This document shows, one piece after another, positions 9,470-19,466 of a stretch of 64,000 nt of DNA; the first letter of the stretch is position 1, and every line of letters starts with the position of its first letter. The position numbers were made by a program, and so were the translations under genes. This stretch comes from Afipia sp. GAS231 (lineage in GTDB: Bacteria; Pseudomonadota; Alphaproteobacteria; Rhizobiales; Xanthobacteraceae): the NCBI RefSeq assembly GCF_900103365.1, contig NZ_LT629703.1, positions 3,906,001-3,970,000 on the forward strand, written 5' to 3'. A model generated the notes under the pieces. That model was given only the letters and a program-made list of their open reading frames with translations. It did not search any database and was not told the DNA's origin.

Positions 9470-9485
9470 CAACACAGGGTATGAA

Positions 9486-10088
9486 ATGGACAAGACCCAG
9501 CCGCATCCGCTGTTCAAGCTCGCGACCGAACTCGGTCCGCTGCTCGTGTTCTTTGTCGCCAACGCCAAGGCCAACCTGTTCGTCGCCACCGGCGCCTTCA
9601 TGGTGGCGATCGTGGCGGCGATGATCGCGTCCTATGTGGTGACGCGGCACATTCCGATCATGGCTGTCGTCACCGGCGTCATCGTCATCGTGTTTGGCAC
9701 GCTGACCCTGGTGCTGCACGATGAAACCTTCATCAAGGTGAAGCCGACCATCATCTACGGCCTGTTCGCCGCGATCCTCGGCGGCGGGTTGTTGTTCGGT
9801 CGTTCCTTCATCGCCATCATGTTCGACCAGATGTTCAACCTGACGCCACATGGCTGGCGCATCCTGACGCTGCGCTGGGCGCTGTTCTTCTTTGGCATGG
9901 CGATTTTGAACGAAATCATCTGGCGCAGCCAGACGACGGACTTCTGGGTGAATTTCAAAGTGTTCGGCGTGACGCCGCTGACGATGATTTTTGCGATCGC
10001 CCAGATGCCGCTGACCAAGCGCTATCATCTGGAGCCGGCCACGCTCGAAGCGAGCGAGGCGGAGGGCGGGGATATCAGCAAGGGCTGA
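9486..10088 (+). CDS. yciB: Inner membrane-spanning protein YciB (septation protein A family)
   Basis: A small polytopic membrane protein of 200 residues, known as IspZ/YciB or septation protein A and linked to envelope integrity and cell division. It shows about five or six hydrophobic segments (for example [27 protein letters not shown] split over two helices). It also has family-typical [26 protein letters not shown] and [11 protein letters not shown] segments. The start at 9486 ([18 protein letters not shown]) fits the family; the upstream in-frame ATG at 9444 lies inside the repeat. Its position after ftsY is common in related genomes. Confidence 0.94.
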   Translation: MDKTQPHPLFKLATELGPLLVFFVANAKANLFVATGAFMVAIVAAMIASYVVTRHIPIMAVVTGVIVIVFGTLTLVLHDETFIKVKPTIIYGLFAAILGGGLLFGRSFIAIMFDQMFNLTPHGWRILTLRWALFFFGMAILNEIIWRSQTTDFWVNFKVFGVTPLTMIFAIAQMPLTKRYHLEPATLEASEAEGGDISKG

Positions 10089-10100
10089 GGTCGGTGCTTG

Positions 10101-10143
10101 CGCTCCCTCTCCCGCTTGCGGGGGAGGGCCGGGGTGGGGGTGG
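10101..10143. repeat. Short repeat, CTCCCTCTCCCGCTTGCGGGGGAGG type
   Basis: A short GC-rich hairpin (CCCTCTCCCGC / GCGGGGGAGGG) followed by GGGGTGGGGG. The same element occurs as an inverted pair at 13117-13244, between ccmA and ccmB. It lies just downstream of yciB and could act in transcription termination or mRNA protection; that is inference. Confidence 0.75.
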
Positions 10144-10190
10144 TTCCGCACAGTGTGCTCGGGGATAGATTCTCCTACTCACCCCGCGCC

Positions 10191-10274
10191 GTCATTGCGA
10201 GGAGCGAAGCGACGAAGCATTCCATTCTTTCTTTGTGCCGAAAGATGGATTGCTTCGCTTCGCTCGCAATGACG
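10191..10274. repeat. Palindromic intergenic repeat (GTCATTGCGAGGAGCGAAGC type)
   Basis: Complementary ends, GTCATTGCGAGGAGCGAAGC on the left and TCGCTCGCAATGACG on the right, enclose a central section containing AAAGATGGATTGCTTCG. It belongs with the elements at 3514-3627, 38239-38386 and 42471-42554. It separates yciB from the convergent helix-hairpin-helix gene. Confidence 0.85.
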
Positions 10275-10280
10275 AGAAGA

Positions 10281-10649
10281 TCAGCTCTTCTGCTTGGCGA
10301 TGATCTTGTCCTTGATCCCGTCATAGGTCTTCCGCGGGACGATGTCCTTGTTCACCAGGTCATCCTTGCCCTTGTAGGGGCGGCCCGCGATGATCTTGGC
10401 CGAATAGGCCTTGCCGATGCCGGGGAGCGCATCGAGCTGATCGGCGGTCGCGGTGTTGATATCCAGCAGCTCGGCCTTCGGCGCAGGTGCCATCTTCGAC
10501 TCGGCGGCGGGCGCCTTCGGAGCCGGAGCCATCATCTTGCCGTCGGATTTGGCGGCGGGCTGCGCGGTCTGGGCCATCGACGGGGTGGCCGTCAGCATGC
10601 CCAGGGTGAGCGCGGTTGCGAGAACGGAAGCGAGCGTGAAATGACGCAT
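10281..10649 (-). CDS. Exported helix-hairpin-helix (ComEA-like) protein
   Basis: A 122-residue secreted protein. It has a signal peptide ([27 protein letters not shown]), a Lys/Ala/Pro-rich linker with two APAPKA-type repeats, and a C-terminal helix-hairpin-helix domain: [27 protein letters not shown]. This domain is shared with ComEA and often binds DNA without sequence specificity. Whether the protein takes part in DNA uptake cannot be told, since no other competence gene is nearby. The long leader upstream of its start contains no obvious partner gene. Confidence 0.88.
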   Translation of the reverse strand: MRHFTLASVLATALTLGMLTATPSMAQTAQPAAKSDGKMMAPAPKAPAAESKMAPAPKAELLDINTATADQLDALPGIGKAYSAKIIAGRPYKGKDDLVNKDIVPRKTYDGIKDKIIAKQKS

Positions 10650-10765
10650 AGAAGTGTCCCTCCAAGGACGGTTTAAGTAACGCCATTAAACTAGCTTCGG
10701 ATTCGTGGCGGCGCCATGGCCTCAGAATGAACGGCAGATAAAAGCGCGGAAATATTTGGAGGGCA

Positions 10766-10847
10766 CGTCATTCCGGGGCGATGCGTAGCATCGAACCCGG
10801 AATCTCGAGATTCCGGGTTCATCGCTGCGCGATGCCCCGGAATGACG
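10766..10847. repeat. Palindromic intergenic repeat (CGTCATTCCGGGGCGATGCG type)
   Basis: Perfectly complementary ends, CGTCATTCCGGGGC and GCCCCGGAATGACG, surround GATGCGTAGCATCG and GAATCTCGAGATTC hairpins. A second copy is at 26697-26777. It lies in the space between the ccmG stop and the upstream end of the helix-hairpin-helix gene. Confidence 0.87.
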
Positions 10848-10855
10848 GCGAGCAG

Positions 10856-11452
10856 TTACGTCCCGGCCCTCAGCGCCTTCTCGATCTCGACCTTCAGCAC
10901 ACTGTCGATATTGTCAGACGTCACCGGCCCGACCATCTTGTAGAGGATGGTGCCTTCGCGGCCGACCACGAACGTTTCGGGCACGCCGTAGACGCCCCAT
11001 TCGATCGAGCCGCGGCCGTTGGCATCGACGCCGACGATGCCGAACGGATTGCCGTAGCGGCCGAGGAACCGGCGGGCGTTATCAGCGGAGTCCTTGTAGT
11101 TGATGCCTATGACCTGCAGCCGCTTGTCCTTGGCCAGTTGCACGAACAGCGGCGCCTCGTCGTGGCAGGGCACGCACCAGGATGCCCAGACGTTGACGAT
11201 GCTGACCTTGCCCTTCAACGCCGCCGGATCGAGCCCTGGCACCACCGCGCCGTTGACGGCAAGGCCTTCCAGCGCCGGCAGCACGGTCTGCGGCGCCGGA
11301 CGGCCGATCAGGGCGGACGGAATCTTCGCGGGATCGCCGCCATGCAGCCGCACCAGAAACAGTCCGGCCAGGGCTGCGAAGCCGATCAGCGGCAGCGCCA
11401 CCACCCAGCGCCGGCCGCGCGGGGGAACGTCCGATTGCGCTGGCTCGCCCAT
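10856..11452 (-). CDS. ccmG: Thiol:disulfide interchange protein CcmG/DsbE
   Basis: A membrane-anchored periplasmic thioredoxin that keeps apocytochrome c cysteines reduced for heme attachment. The 198-residue protein has an N-terminal membrane helix around residues 16-36 and a thioredoxin fold with active site WCVPC at residues 92-96. It also has the family segment GVYGVPETFVVGREGTILYK. The conserved cis-proline loop GVPE is present. Its ATG overlaps the stop codon of ccmD by one base, so it is the last gene of the ccmA-B-C-D-G cluster. Confidence 0.96.
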   Translation of the reverse strand: MGEPAQSDVPPRGRRWVVALPLIGFAALAGLFLVRLHGGDPAKIPSALIGRPAPQTVLPALEGLAVNGAVVPGLDPAALKGKVSIVNVWASWCVPCHDEAPLFVQLAKDKRLQVIGINYKDSADNARRFLGRYGNPFGIVGVDANGRGSIEWGVYGVPETFVVGREGTILYKMVGPVTSDNIDSVLKVEIEKALRAGT

Positions 11453-11628
11453 CAGATGTCCGTCGCGTTGCGGCCGGAGCGACGGGTGACGCCGCTGGCC
11501 TCGAGTTCGCGCAACCGCGCCTGCTGCCGGCGATAGTCGATCGCGATCCAGACGATCAGGATCAGCACCATGGCCGCTACCAGCGCGTAGGACGTCACGA
11601 TGAAGGAGGCGTAGGGACCGAGCGTCAT
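11452..11628 (-). CDS. ccmD: Heme exporter protein CcmD
   Basis: A 58-residue single-pass membrane protein, too short for most gene lists. The product starts [19 protein letters not shown], has one hydrophobic helix of about 20 residues ending in [11 protein letters not shown], and then a basic, soluble tail ([17 protein letters not shown]). The motif [11 protein letters not shown] followed by a helix and an R-rich segment is typical of CcmD, which holds the CcmABC heme-handling complex together with CcmE. The stop overlaps the ccmG start by one base, and the ccmC stop lies about four bases upstream of its ATG. Translation was worked out directly from the reverse strand. Confidence 0.93.
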   Translation of the reverse strand: MTLGPYASFIVTSYALVAAMVLILIVWIAIDYRRQQARLRELEASGVTRRSGRNATDI

Positions 11629-11632
11629 CGCG

Positions 11633-12364
11633 TCACGCCGCCTGCTGGCTGGCTTGCATCATCTGCAAGGCGCGGACGCGGCGGCGCAGGATCTCGTTAC
11701 GCATCGCCGCCAGATGCAGCGTGACGAACAGCAGGGAAAACCCGACCGCCATCACCAGCAACGGAATCAGGAACGCCTTGTCGAGCGAGGGCCCGCCCAT
11801 CCGCATCACCGAGGCCGGCTGATGCAGCGTGTTCCACCAGTCGACCGAGAATTTGATGATCGGCAGGTTGAGCGCGCCGACCAGTGTCAGAATCGCCGCC
11901 GCGCGCGCGGCGCGCGAGGGATCGTCGACCGCGCGCCACAGCGCAATCAGGCCGAGATACATCAGAAATAAAATCAGCACCGAGGTCAGCCGCGCATCCC
12001 ATTCCCAATAGGTGCCCCACATCGGCCGGCCCCACAGGGAACCGGTGACCAGCGCCAGGAAGGTAAAGGCGGCGCCGATCGGGGCGGCGGCCTTGGCGGC
12101 GACGTCGGCTAGCGGATGCCGCCACACCAGCGTGCCCAGCGCCGCAAGGCTCATCACGCCCCAGACGAACATCGACAGCCACGCGTTCGGTACGTGGATG
12201 AACATGATCTTGACGGTGGCGCCCTGTTGGTAGTCGTCGGGCGCCATCGCCGACTGATAGAGGCCGATCAGCAGCAGGATCGCGGTCGCGCCCGCCAGCC
12301 ACGGCAGCACGCGCGCCGTCAGCGACAGGAATTTCGTGGGGTTGGCGAGGTCGAGCAGCGTCAT
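11633..12364 (-). CDS. ccmC: Heme ABC transporter permease CcmC
   Basis: A six-helix inner-membrane protein that hands heme to the chaperone CcmE at the periplasmic face. The 243-residue product includes the tryptophan-rich WWD signature [13 protein letters not shown] between helices, plus conserved periplasmic histidines (IHVPNAW and [10 protein letters not shown]). The length matches the family. It follows ccmB by about 60 bases and precedes ccmD by a few bases on the same strand. Confidence 0.97.
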   Translation of the reverse strand: MTLLDLANPTKFLSLTARVLPWLAGATAILLLIGLYQSAMAPDDYQQGATVKIMFIHVPNAWLSMFVWGVMSLAALGTLVWRHPLADVAAKAAAPIGAAFTFLALVTGSLWGRPMWGTYWEWDARLTSVLILFLMYLGLIALWRAVDDPSRAARAAAILTLVGALNLPIIKFSVDWWNTLHQPASVMRMGGPSLDKAFLIPLLVMAVGFSLLFVTLHLAAMRNEILRRRVRALQMMQASQQAA

Positions 12365-12424
12365 GGCATCCTGATAGTCGTCGGCGGCGTCACAGGCAAT
12401 CGCTGGTCCATCGCATTTCCTTGA

Positions 12425-13093
12425 TCAGTCCAACCCGTGCCGCAGGCTAGCCGCCGCGGCAAACGGGCCGATGACGAAACTGACCAGCGACAGCGCGCAC
12501 AGGATCGAAAATGGCGTTCCGAACGACAGCGGCCCCGTGATCGCGGCCTGCGAGGCCGCGACGCCAAAAATCAGCACCGGGATCGACAGCGGCAGCACCA
12601 GCACCGCCAGCAACAACCCGCCGCGGTGCAATGTCACGGCCAGCGCCGCGCCGATCATGCCGGTAAAGGTCAGCGCTGGCGTTCCGACCAGCAGCGTCAG
12701 CGCCACCGCCGTGGTCGCGGCCGCATCCAGGTTCAACAGCAGCCCGAGCACGGGAGTTGCGATCACCAGCGGCAGCCCGGCGGCGAGCCAGTGCGCCAGC
12801 GCTTTGGCGGCGCAGGCCAGTTCCAGCGGGGTCCGCCCCATCACGATCAGGTCGAGGGAACCGTCGTCATGGTCCGACGTGAACAGGCGATCGAGCGTCA
12901 GCAGGCTCGCCAGCAGCGCGCCAAGCCAGAGGATCGCGGGTCCAAGCCGGGTCAGCAGCGCCAGATCCGGCCCGATCGCGAACGGCATCAGCACCGTGAC
13001 GGTGAGGAAAAACAGCACGCCGATCAGCGCGCCGCCGCCGACGCGCAGCGCGATTTTGATGTCCCGTCGGATCAGCGCGGCGAGGGCAGTCAT
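12425..13093 (-). CDS. ccmB: Heme exporter protein CcmB
   Basis: Membrane subunit of the CcmABCD complex for cytochrome c maturation. With the start at 13093 the product is 222 residues, the usual length, and begins MTALAALIRRDIKIALRVGGG as relatives do. It has six hydrophobic segments and the conserved FFLTVTVLMPFAIGPD region. The frame continues upstream through an intergenic repeat and has other possible starts, but that part reads as repeat DNA rather than protein. It is separated from ccmA by about 185 bases of repeat. Confidence 0.95.
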   Translation of the reverse strand: MTALAALIRRDIKIALRVGGGALIGVLFFLTVTVLMPFAIGPDLALLTRLGPAILWLGALLASLLTLDRLFTSDHDDGSLDLIVMGRTPLELACAAKALAHWLAAGLPLVIATPVLGLLLNLDAAATTAVALTLLVGTPALTFTGMIGAALAVTLHRGGLLLAVLVLPLSIPVLIFGVAASQAAITGPLSFGTPFSILCALSLVSFVIGPFAAAASLRHGLD

Positions 13094-13116
13094 GCGGCAC
13101 CTCGACATGCGCGGTG

Positions 13117-13244
13117 CGCTCCCTCTCCCGCTTGCGGGGGAGGGTTGGGGTGGGGGTGTTTCCGCATCGGGATTCCCTGCGTGGAGAGAGCCCCCACCCG
13201 CCGCGCTCTTCGAGCGCGTCGGCCTCCCCCGCAAGCGGGAGAGG
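13117..13244. repeat. Inverted pair of CTCCCTCTCCCGCTTGCGGGGGAGG elements inside the ccm cluster
   Basis: Two copies of the element in opposite orientation: CTCCCTCTCCCGCTTGCGGG at 13119 onwards and CCCCCGCAAGCGGGAGAGG ending at 13244. Between them are GGGGTGGGGG and CCCCCACCC, also inverted. The RNA could fold into one long hairpin with arms of about 40 bases. It lies between ccmA and ccmB, genes normally adjacent or overlapping. Confidence 0.85.
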
Positions 13245-13277
13245 CGAAGCGGACCAGCGAAGTCGCCTCTGGCACCA

Positions 13278-13880
13278 TCACGTCGCACCCCCGATCCGCA
13301 ATTCCTGCGCCTCGATGCCGAGCGGGGCGTGGGTGGCGGCGATGACGATGCCGCCGCGGGCCAGATGGTCGCGCGCTAGTCCAGCGAACAGGTCTTGCCC
13401 GGCGGCATCGAGCGCCGAGGTCGGCTCGTCCAGGAGCCAGACCGGCCGCCGCACCACCAGCAGCCGGGCGATCGACAGCCGCCGCCGCTGGCCGGCCGAC
13501 AAAAACGCTGCCGGCAAATGGGTGGCATGGCCGAGCCCGACCGAGGCGAGGCATGGGCTGAGATCCGCGACCTCGCCGCCGAGAAAATCGCGCCAGAACG
13601 ACAGGTTTTCGGCGACGCTGAGCGCCGGCTTCAGCGCGTCGCGGTGGCCGAGATAGTGGGATTGTTCTGATAGGGTCAGCTCAGTGTCGCCGCCTTCCAG
13701 GTCGAACGATCCGCCCGCCGGCACCAGCAGCCCTGCGATCAGGCGCAGCAGCGAGGTCTTGCCCGATCCGTTCGGGCCGGTGACGGCCAGCGCCTGGCCG
13801 GAGGAAGCCTCGAAATCGAGGCCGGAAAACACCTCGCGGCCGCCCCTGATACAACTGACTTGGCGCCCCGAGAGCCGCAT
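13278..13880 (-). CDS. ccmA: Heme ABC exporter ATP-binding protein CcmA
   Basis: ATPase of the CcmABCD complex, which drives release of holo-CcmE. With the start at 13880 ([20 protein letters not shown]) the protein has 200 residues, the family length. It shows Walker [10 protein letters not shown], the signature [15 protein letters not shown], Walker [14 protein letters not shown] and the switch histidine in AATHAPLG. The frame is open for another 190 bases upstream, but that part contains a direct-repeat array and no family match. It is transcribed away from acnA. Confidence 0.96.
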   Translation of the reverse strand: MRLSGRQVSCIRGGREVFSGLDFEASSGQALAVTGPNGSGKTSLLRLIAGLLVPAGGSFDLEGGDTELTLSEQSHYLGHRDALKPALSVAENLSFWRDFLGGEVADLSPCLASVGLGHATHLPAAFLSAGQRRRLSIARLLVVRRPVWLLDEPTSALDAAGQDLFAGLARDHLARGGIVIAATHAPLGIEAQELRIGGAT

Positions 13881-13891
13881 CTTGTCCTTCA

Positions 13892-13944
13892 CAGCCCTTT
13901 GCACAGCCCTCTGAAAACCCAGCCCTCTGAAAGCCAGCCCTTTG
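13892..13944. repeat. Four direct repeats of CAGCCCTYTG upstream of ccmA
   Basis: Four copies of the 10-mer CAGCCCT(T/C)TG lie at 13892, 13904, 13920 and 13935, spaced 12, 16 and 15 bases. They lie within 65 bases of the ccmA start, where a leader or operator would be. They read as AAAGGGCTG or AGAGGGCTG on the ccmA coding strand. Function unknown. Confidence 0.7.
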
Positions 13945-14103
13945 AATCCTATGGGTACCGCATCCAAATTTGTGGGTCGCGCCGTGCCGCCGCGCGATTG
14001 TCGGTGTGGCGGCGCTTCTAGAAAGATTCTATAAGTCCGGAACTTGATGCAGCACACAATCGGCCGCCGCAAGCCAATTGGCTGACCAAGCGGCGGTGTT
14101 TAA

Positions 14104-14120
14104 ATACCCTTGCCGGGTAT
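14104..14120 (+). promoter_or_regulatory. Inverted repeat ATACCC-N5-GGGTAT in acnA leader
   Basis: A perfect 6-bp inverted repeat with a five-base spacer lies 24 bases before the acnA ATG. It could be an operator for a repressor or a small RNA hairpin just ahead of the ribosome binding site. No regulator can be named from the sequence. Confidence 0.45.
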
Positions 14121-14144
14121 AACTGAGAATTGGGATTTCCTCAC

Positions 14145-16865
<2,721 letters not shown>

Positions 16866-16915
16866 CGCGGATTTGTGATCAGCGCCTCACTGCGAAGTGA
16901 GTAGCGACACCCAAG

Positions 16916-16942
16916 AAGGCGGCCTATGAAAAGGGCCGCTTT
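16916..16942 (+). terminator. Probable Rho-independent terminator after acnA
   Basis: GCGGCC (16919-16924) pairs with GGCCGC (16934-16939), extended by A-T and G-T pairs to about nine base pairs, with a nine-base loop. Moderately T-rich sequence (TTTCGGCGTTTT) follows. It lies about 50 bases after the acnA stop. Confidence 0.6.
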
Positions 16943-17039
16943 CGGCGTTTTGGGGCACGCTCACAAGGATCAGGACGATGCCCCTTACGAACTCGCCCCG
17001 TAAAACTACGGATGGAAATCGCTACGACCGGTTCGCAGT

Positions 17040-17816
17040 ATGACAGCGATGATGGCCTATAACCGTATTTCACGTTGGTCCGGCGCGCTCAGTGCAGGTG
17101 CACTCGGCGTCTGCGCGATCGTCGCCGTTATCAGACCCGCCCATGCCGACCCGCGCGCCGTGGTCGAGCTGTTCACCTCGCAGGGATGTTCGTCCTGTCC
17201 GCCCGCCGACAAGATCCTCGGCGAGCTCTCCAAGGACCCCTCGGTGATCGCGCTGAGCATGCCGATCGACTATTGGGATTATCTCGGCTGGAAGGACACG
17301 CTGGCGGACTCGCGCTTCAGCGCCCGCCAGAAAGCCTACTCGCATATGCGCGGCGATCGCGACGTCTATACGCCGCAGGTGATCGTCAACGGTTCGGCGC
17401 ATGTGATCGGCAGCGATCGCGACAGCATCGAAGGCGCGATCCAGGATACGACCAAGGCCGATGGCGTGATGTCGGTGCCGGTGACGATGACACTGTCCGG
17501 CAAGCTGATCAATGTTTCGGTCGCCGCCAGCAAGGCGCCGACGATCGCGCACGGCGAGGTCTGGATCTGTTCGGTCTCGAAGGCGGTGCCGATTTCGATC
17601 GGGCGCGGAGAAAATCGCGGCCGCGAAATCACCTACTACAATGTGGTGCGCAATCTCTTGAAGGTCGGCGACTGGAATGGCAATTCCGGAAGCTGGACCG
17701 TGCCGATCGAGAATATCTCGCGTGACGGCGTCGATGCCGCGGTGGTCTATGTTCAGGACGGCAATCGCGAGAAGCCGGGCCCGATGCTCGGCGCGGCCTA
17801 TACGCCGCTGCGTTAA
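17040..17816 (+). CDS. Exported DUF1223 protein, thioredoxin-like fold
   Basis: A 258-residue protein of the DUF1223 family. It has a signal-like N-terminus (hydrophobic stretch ending IRPAHAD) followed at once by VVELFTSQGCSSCPPADKIL, a CxxC-like pair (CSSC) at the start of a thioredoxin-like fold. DYWDYLGWKDTLAD and VYTPQVIVNG are conserved family segments. Members are predicted secreted redox-type proteins, but no activity has been assigned. ATGs at 17049 and 17052 are alternative starts with little effect on the protein. Confidence 0.92.
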   Translation: MTAMMAYNRISRWSGALSAGALGVCAIVAVIRPAHADPRAVVELFTSQGCSSCPPADKILGELSKDPSVIALSMPIDYWDYLGWKDTLADSRFSARQKAYSHMRGDRDVYTPQVIVNGSAHVIGSDRDSIEGAIQDTTKADGVMSVPVTMTLSGKLINVSVAASKAPTIAHGEVWICSVSKAVPISIGRGENRGREITYYNVVRNLLKVGDWNGNSGSWTVPIENISRDGVDAAVVYVQDGNREKPGPMLGAAYTPLR

Positions 17817-18247
17817 ATTCCAAAGGAAATTTTGGAGCGGATGTCGCGGCTGCCGGCGAGGGCTTGGCGGCTGTCGAAACACGGCCGGCGCAGCAGGGCT
17901 CCGGAAAGCAGACCCCAGAAACGAAAAAGGACCAACTTTCGTTGGCCCGAGTTCGGGATTAACTCCCCTGCGAACAGACCCGATCCCGACGGCCCCGGGG
18001 GGCTGGGGGCTGAGGAATCCGGAACCGAAAGGACCGGGTCAACGCAGAATTATCTTCTCGCAATCCAGCGGGGCGGTCGGTTGGCGGAAGTAGGGCAGCA
18101 ATAAGATTCCGCTAACGATCGCGTGACTCGACGTTTCCTGCGGTATCGGGAGAAACCGAGCCGGACAATCCGTCGCGGCTCCCGCGATGTCCGGCTTCCC
18201 GGGATATCGACAAAGGCCCTTGCGACGCTCCGCGGTTAGCGCAATCA
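17817..18247. other. Intergenic stretch without a convincing gene
   Basis: About 430 bases between the DUF1223 gene and the twin palindromes. An open frame of 90 codons (17832-18104, plus strand) has no recognisable domain, is rich in Arg, Pro and Gly, and overlaps a weak ribosome binding site (TTTTGGAGCGG) before an ATG at 17841. I do not call it a gene. The segment also holds purine-rich AACGAAAAAGGACC and a C/G homopolymer run near 17990-18010. No repeat class seen elsewhere in the window is present. Confidence 0.5.
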
Positions 18248-18287
18248 TGTCATGGCGATGACAGGAAGTGCTGTCATCGGGATGACA
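18248..18287 (+). promoter_or_regulatory. Twin palindromes TGTCAT-N4-ATGACA before the DUF2794 gene
   Basis: Two perfect palindromes, TGTCATGGCGATGACA at 18248-18263 and TGTCATCGGGATGACA at 18272-18287, have centres 24 bases apart. The second runs directly into the ribosome binding site (AGGAGG, 18287-18292) of the gene starting at 18299. This arrangement suits either a dimeric repressor with two sites or paired RNA hairpins controlling translation. Confidence 0.6.
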
Positions 18288-18298
18288 GGAGGCACCCG

Positions 18299-18685
18299 AT
18301 GAGTTCGATATCGGAGGACACCGATCCAAGCGAGAACCGCGCAGCGGCGCGCGCCGCCGTTGCGAGCCCCGGGCAAACAACTCCCTCGCCAAATCGCGTC
18401 ACGTTCAACCGCCTCGAACTCAACCGCATCCTCAACCTGTACGGCCGCATGGTCGCCGACGGCGAGTGGCGCGACTACGCCATCGACTTCCTGAAAGACC
18501 GCGCCGTGTTCTCGGTGTTTCGCCGCGCCTCCGAAGTCCCGATCTATCGCATCGAGAAAGATCCGCGGCTGGCGCGCAAGCAGGGCATGTACAGCGTGAT
18601 CACGGCGACCGGGCTGATCCTGCGCCGCGGCCACGAACTCGAGCGCGTGCTGCTGGTGATCGACCGCAAGCTGGCGGTGGTTTAA
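18299..18685 (+). CDS. DUF2794 domain protein
   Basis: A 128-residue soluble protein of the alphaproteobacterial DUF2794 family. After a variable, Ala/Ser/Pro-rich first 30 residues comes the conserved core: VTFNRLELNRILNLYGRMV, GEWRDYAIDFLKDRAVFSVFRR and the basic-hydrophobic C-terminal part LARKQGMYSVITATGLILRRG. No catalytic motif is visible and the function is unknown. A strong ribosome binding site (AGGAGG) precedes the ATG, adjoining the twin palindromes. Confidence 0.92.
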   Translation: MSSISEDTDPSENRAAARAAVASPGQTTPSPNRVTFNRLELNRILNLYGRMVADGEWRDYAIDFLKDRAVFSVFRRASEVPIYRIEKDPRLARKQGMYSVITATGLILRRGHELERVLLVIDRKLAVV

Positions 18686-18686
18686 T

Positions 18687-18777
18687 CGTAGGGTGGGTCA
18701 GGCGAAGCCGTAACCCACCGCGGTATTAACAGCGCCGCACGAAGTTGGTGGGTTACGCTTCGCTAACCCACCCTACG
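18687..18777. repeat. Palindromic repeat, CGTAGGGTGGGTNA type
   Basis: The ends GTAGGGTGGGT and ACCCACCCTAC are complementary over 11 bases. The inner AGCCGTAACCCACC and GGTGGGTTACGCT continue the palindrome. The whole 91-base element could form one long hairpin. It lies between the convergent DUF2794 and GNAT genes. Elements of this look are widespread in bradyrhizobial genomes. Confidence 0.87.
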
Positions 18778-18789
18778 CATTTGCGAAGC

Positions 18790-19326
18790 TCACGCTTTCC
18801 CATCCGGCAGCGTGCCCGCACCTTCGCCCAGCGCGCGCTGCATCATCACGGTGTCGAGCCAACGGCCGAATTTGAGGCCGACACTGGGATGGGTCCCGAT
18901 CATCTGGAAACCGGTCTTGGTGTGGACGCCGATCGAACCGGCATTGGCGGAGTCGCCGATCACGGCGATCATCTGCCGATAGCCGCGCGCCTCGCATTCG
19001 ACGATCAGCCGCTGCATGAGTTGCAGGCCGATGCCGCGGCGGTGGGTCGAAGGCTGCAGGTAGACCGAATTCTCCACCGTGAAGCGATAGGCCGGCCGTG
19101 GCCGGTACGGCCCGGCATAGGCGTAGCCGATGACGCGGCCTTCGACGGCGGCGACCAGGTACGGAAACCCGCCGTCGATCAAGGCCCGGAAGCGCCGGGT
19201 CATCTCGGCAAGGTCGGGCGGGATCAGCTCGAAGGTCGCGGTGCCGTAGCGCACCGCGTGTTCGTAGATTTCGGTGACAAAGGGGAGGTCGGCCTCGGTC
19301 GCGGGCCTGATTTCTGCTGCGGACAT
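18790..19326 (-). CDS. GNAT family N-acetyltransferase (phosphinothricin acetyltransferase-like)
   Basis: A 178-residue acetyltransferase. It starts with IRPATEADLPFVTEIYEHAV and has the acetyl-CoA binding motif A region (YLQPSTHRRGIGLQLMQRLI) with R-R-G-I-G. The pattern FTVENSVYLQP and the ending KFGRWLDTVMMQRAL are typical of the phosphinothricin/methionine-sulfoximine acetyltransferase subgroup (PatA/Bar-like). The true substrate may be an amino-acid analogue such as methionine sulfoximine; that is inference from the subgroup. Confidence 0.9.
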   Translation of the reverse strand: MSAAEIRPATEADLPFVTEIYEHAVRYGTATFELIPPDLAEMTRRFRALIDGGFPYLVAAVEGRVIGYAYAGPYRPRPAYRFTVENSVYLQPSTHRRGIGLQLMQRLIVECEARGYRQMIAVIGDSANAGSIGVHTKTGFQMIGTHPSVGLKFGRWLDTVMMQRALGEGAGTLPDGKA

Positions 19327-19407
19327 GGGGGAAGATTAGAATCTTTTCCGTGAAAGGGAAGCCGCTCCGCACTTCTTCCCTTCTCCCACAAGGGGAGAGG
19401 GGAAGAG

Positions 19408-19442
19408 AAAACAAAAAGCCCCGGCGCGAAGGCCGGGGCTTT
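19408..19442 (-). terminator. Rho-independent terminator after the BI-1 family gene
   Basis: AAAGCCCCGGC (19415-19425) pairs with GCCGGGGCTTT (19432-19442), an 11-bp stem with a six-base loop. On the minus strand it is followed by a run of T interrupted once (TTTTTGTTTTC). It lies about 25 bases beyond the stop of the gene at 19467-20258 and would end its transcript. Confidence 0.85.
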
Positions 19443-19466
19443 AAATCGTCGGGCTAGGCTGAAGCG

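Noticed and set aside
12425..13288. Longer ccmB frame reaching 13288
   Set aside because: The added 65 codons translate the CTCCCTCTCCCGC repeat; the family N-terminus is at 13093.
17832..18104. Possible 90-codon gene after the DUF1223 gene
   Set aside because: Composition is Arg/Pro/Gly-rich without hydrophobic core, no domain was recognised and the ribosome binding site is weak.
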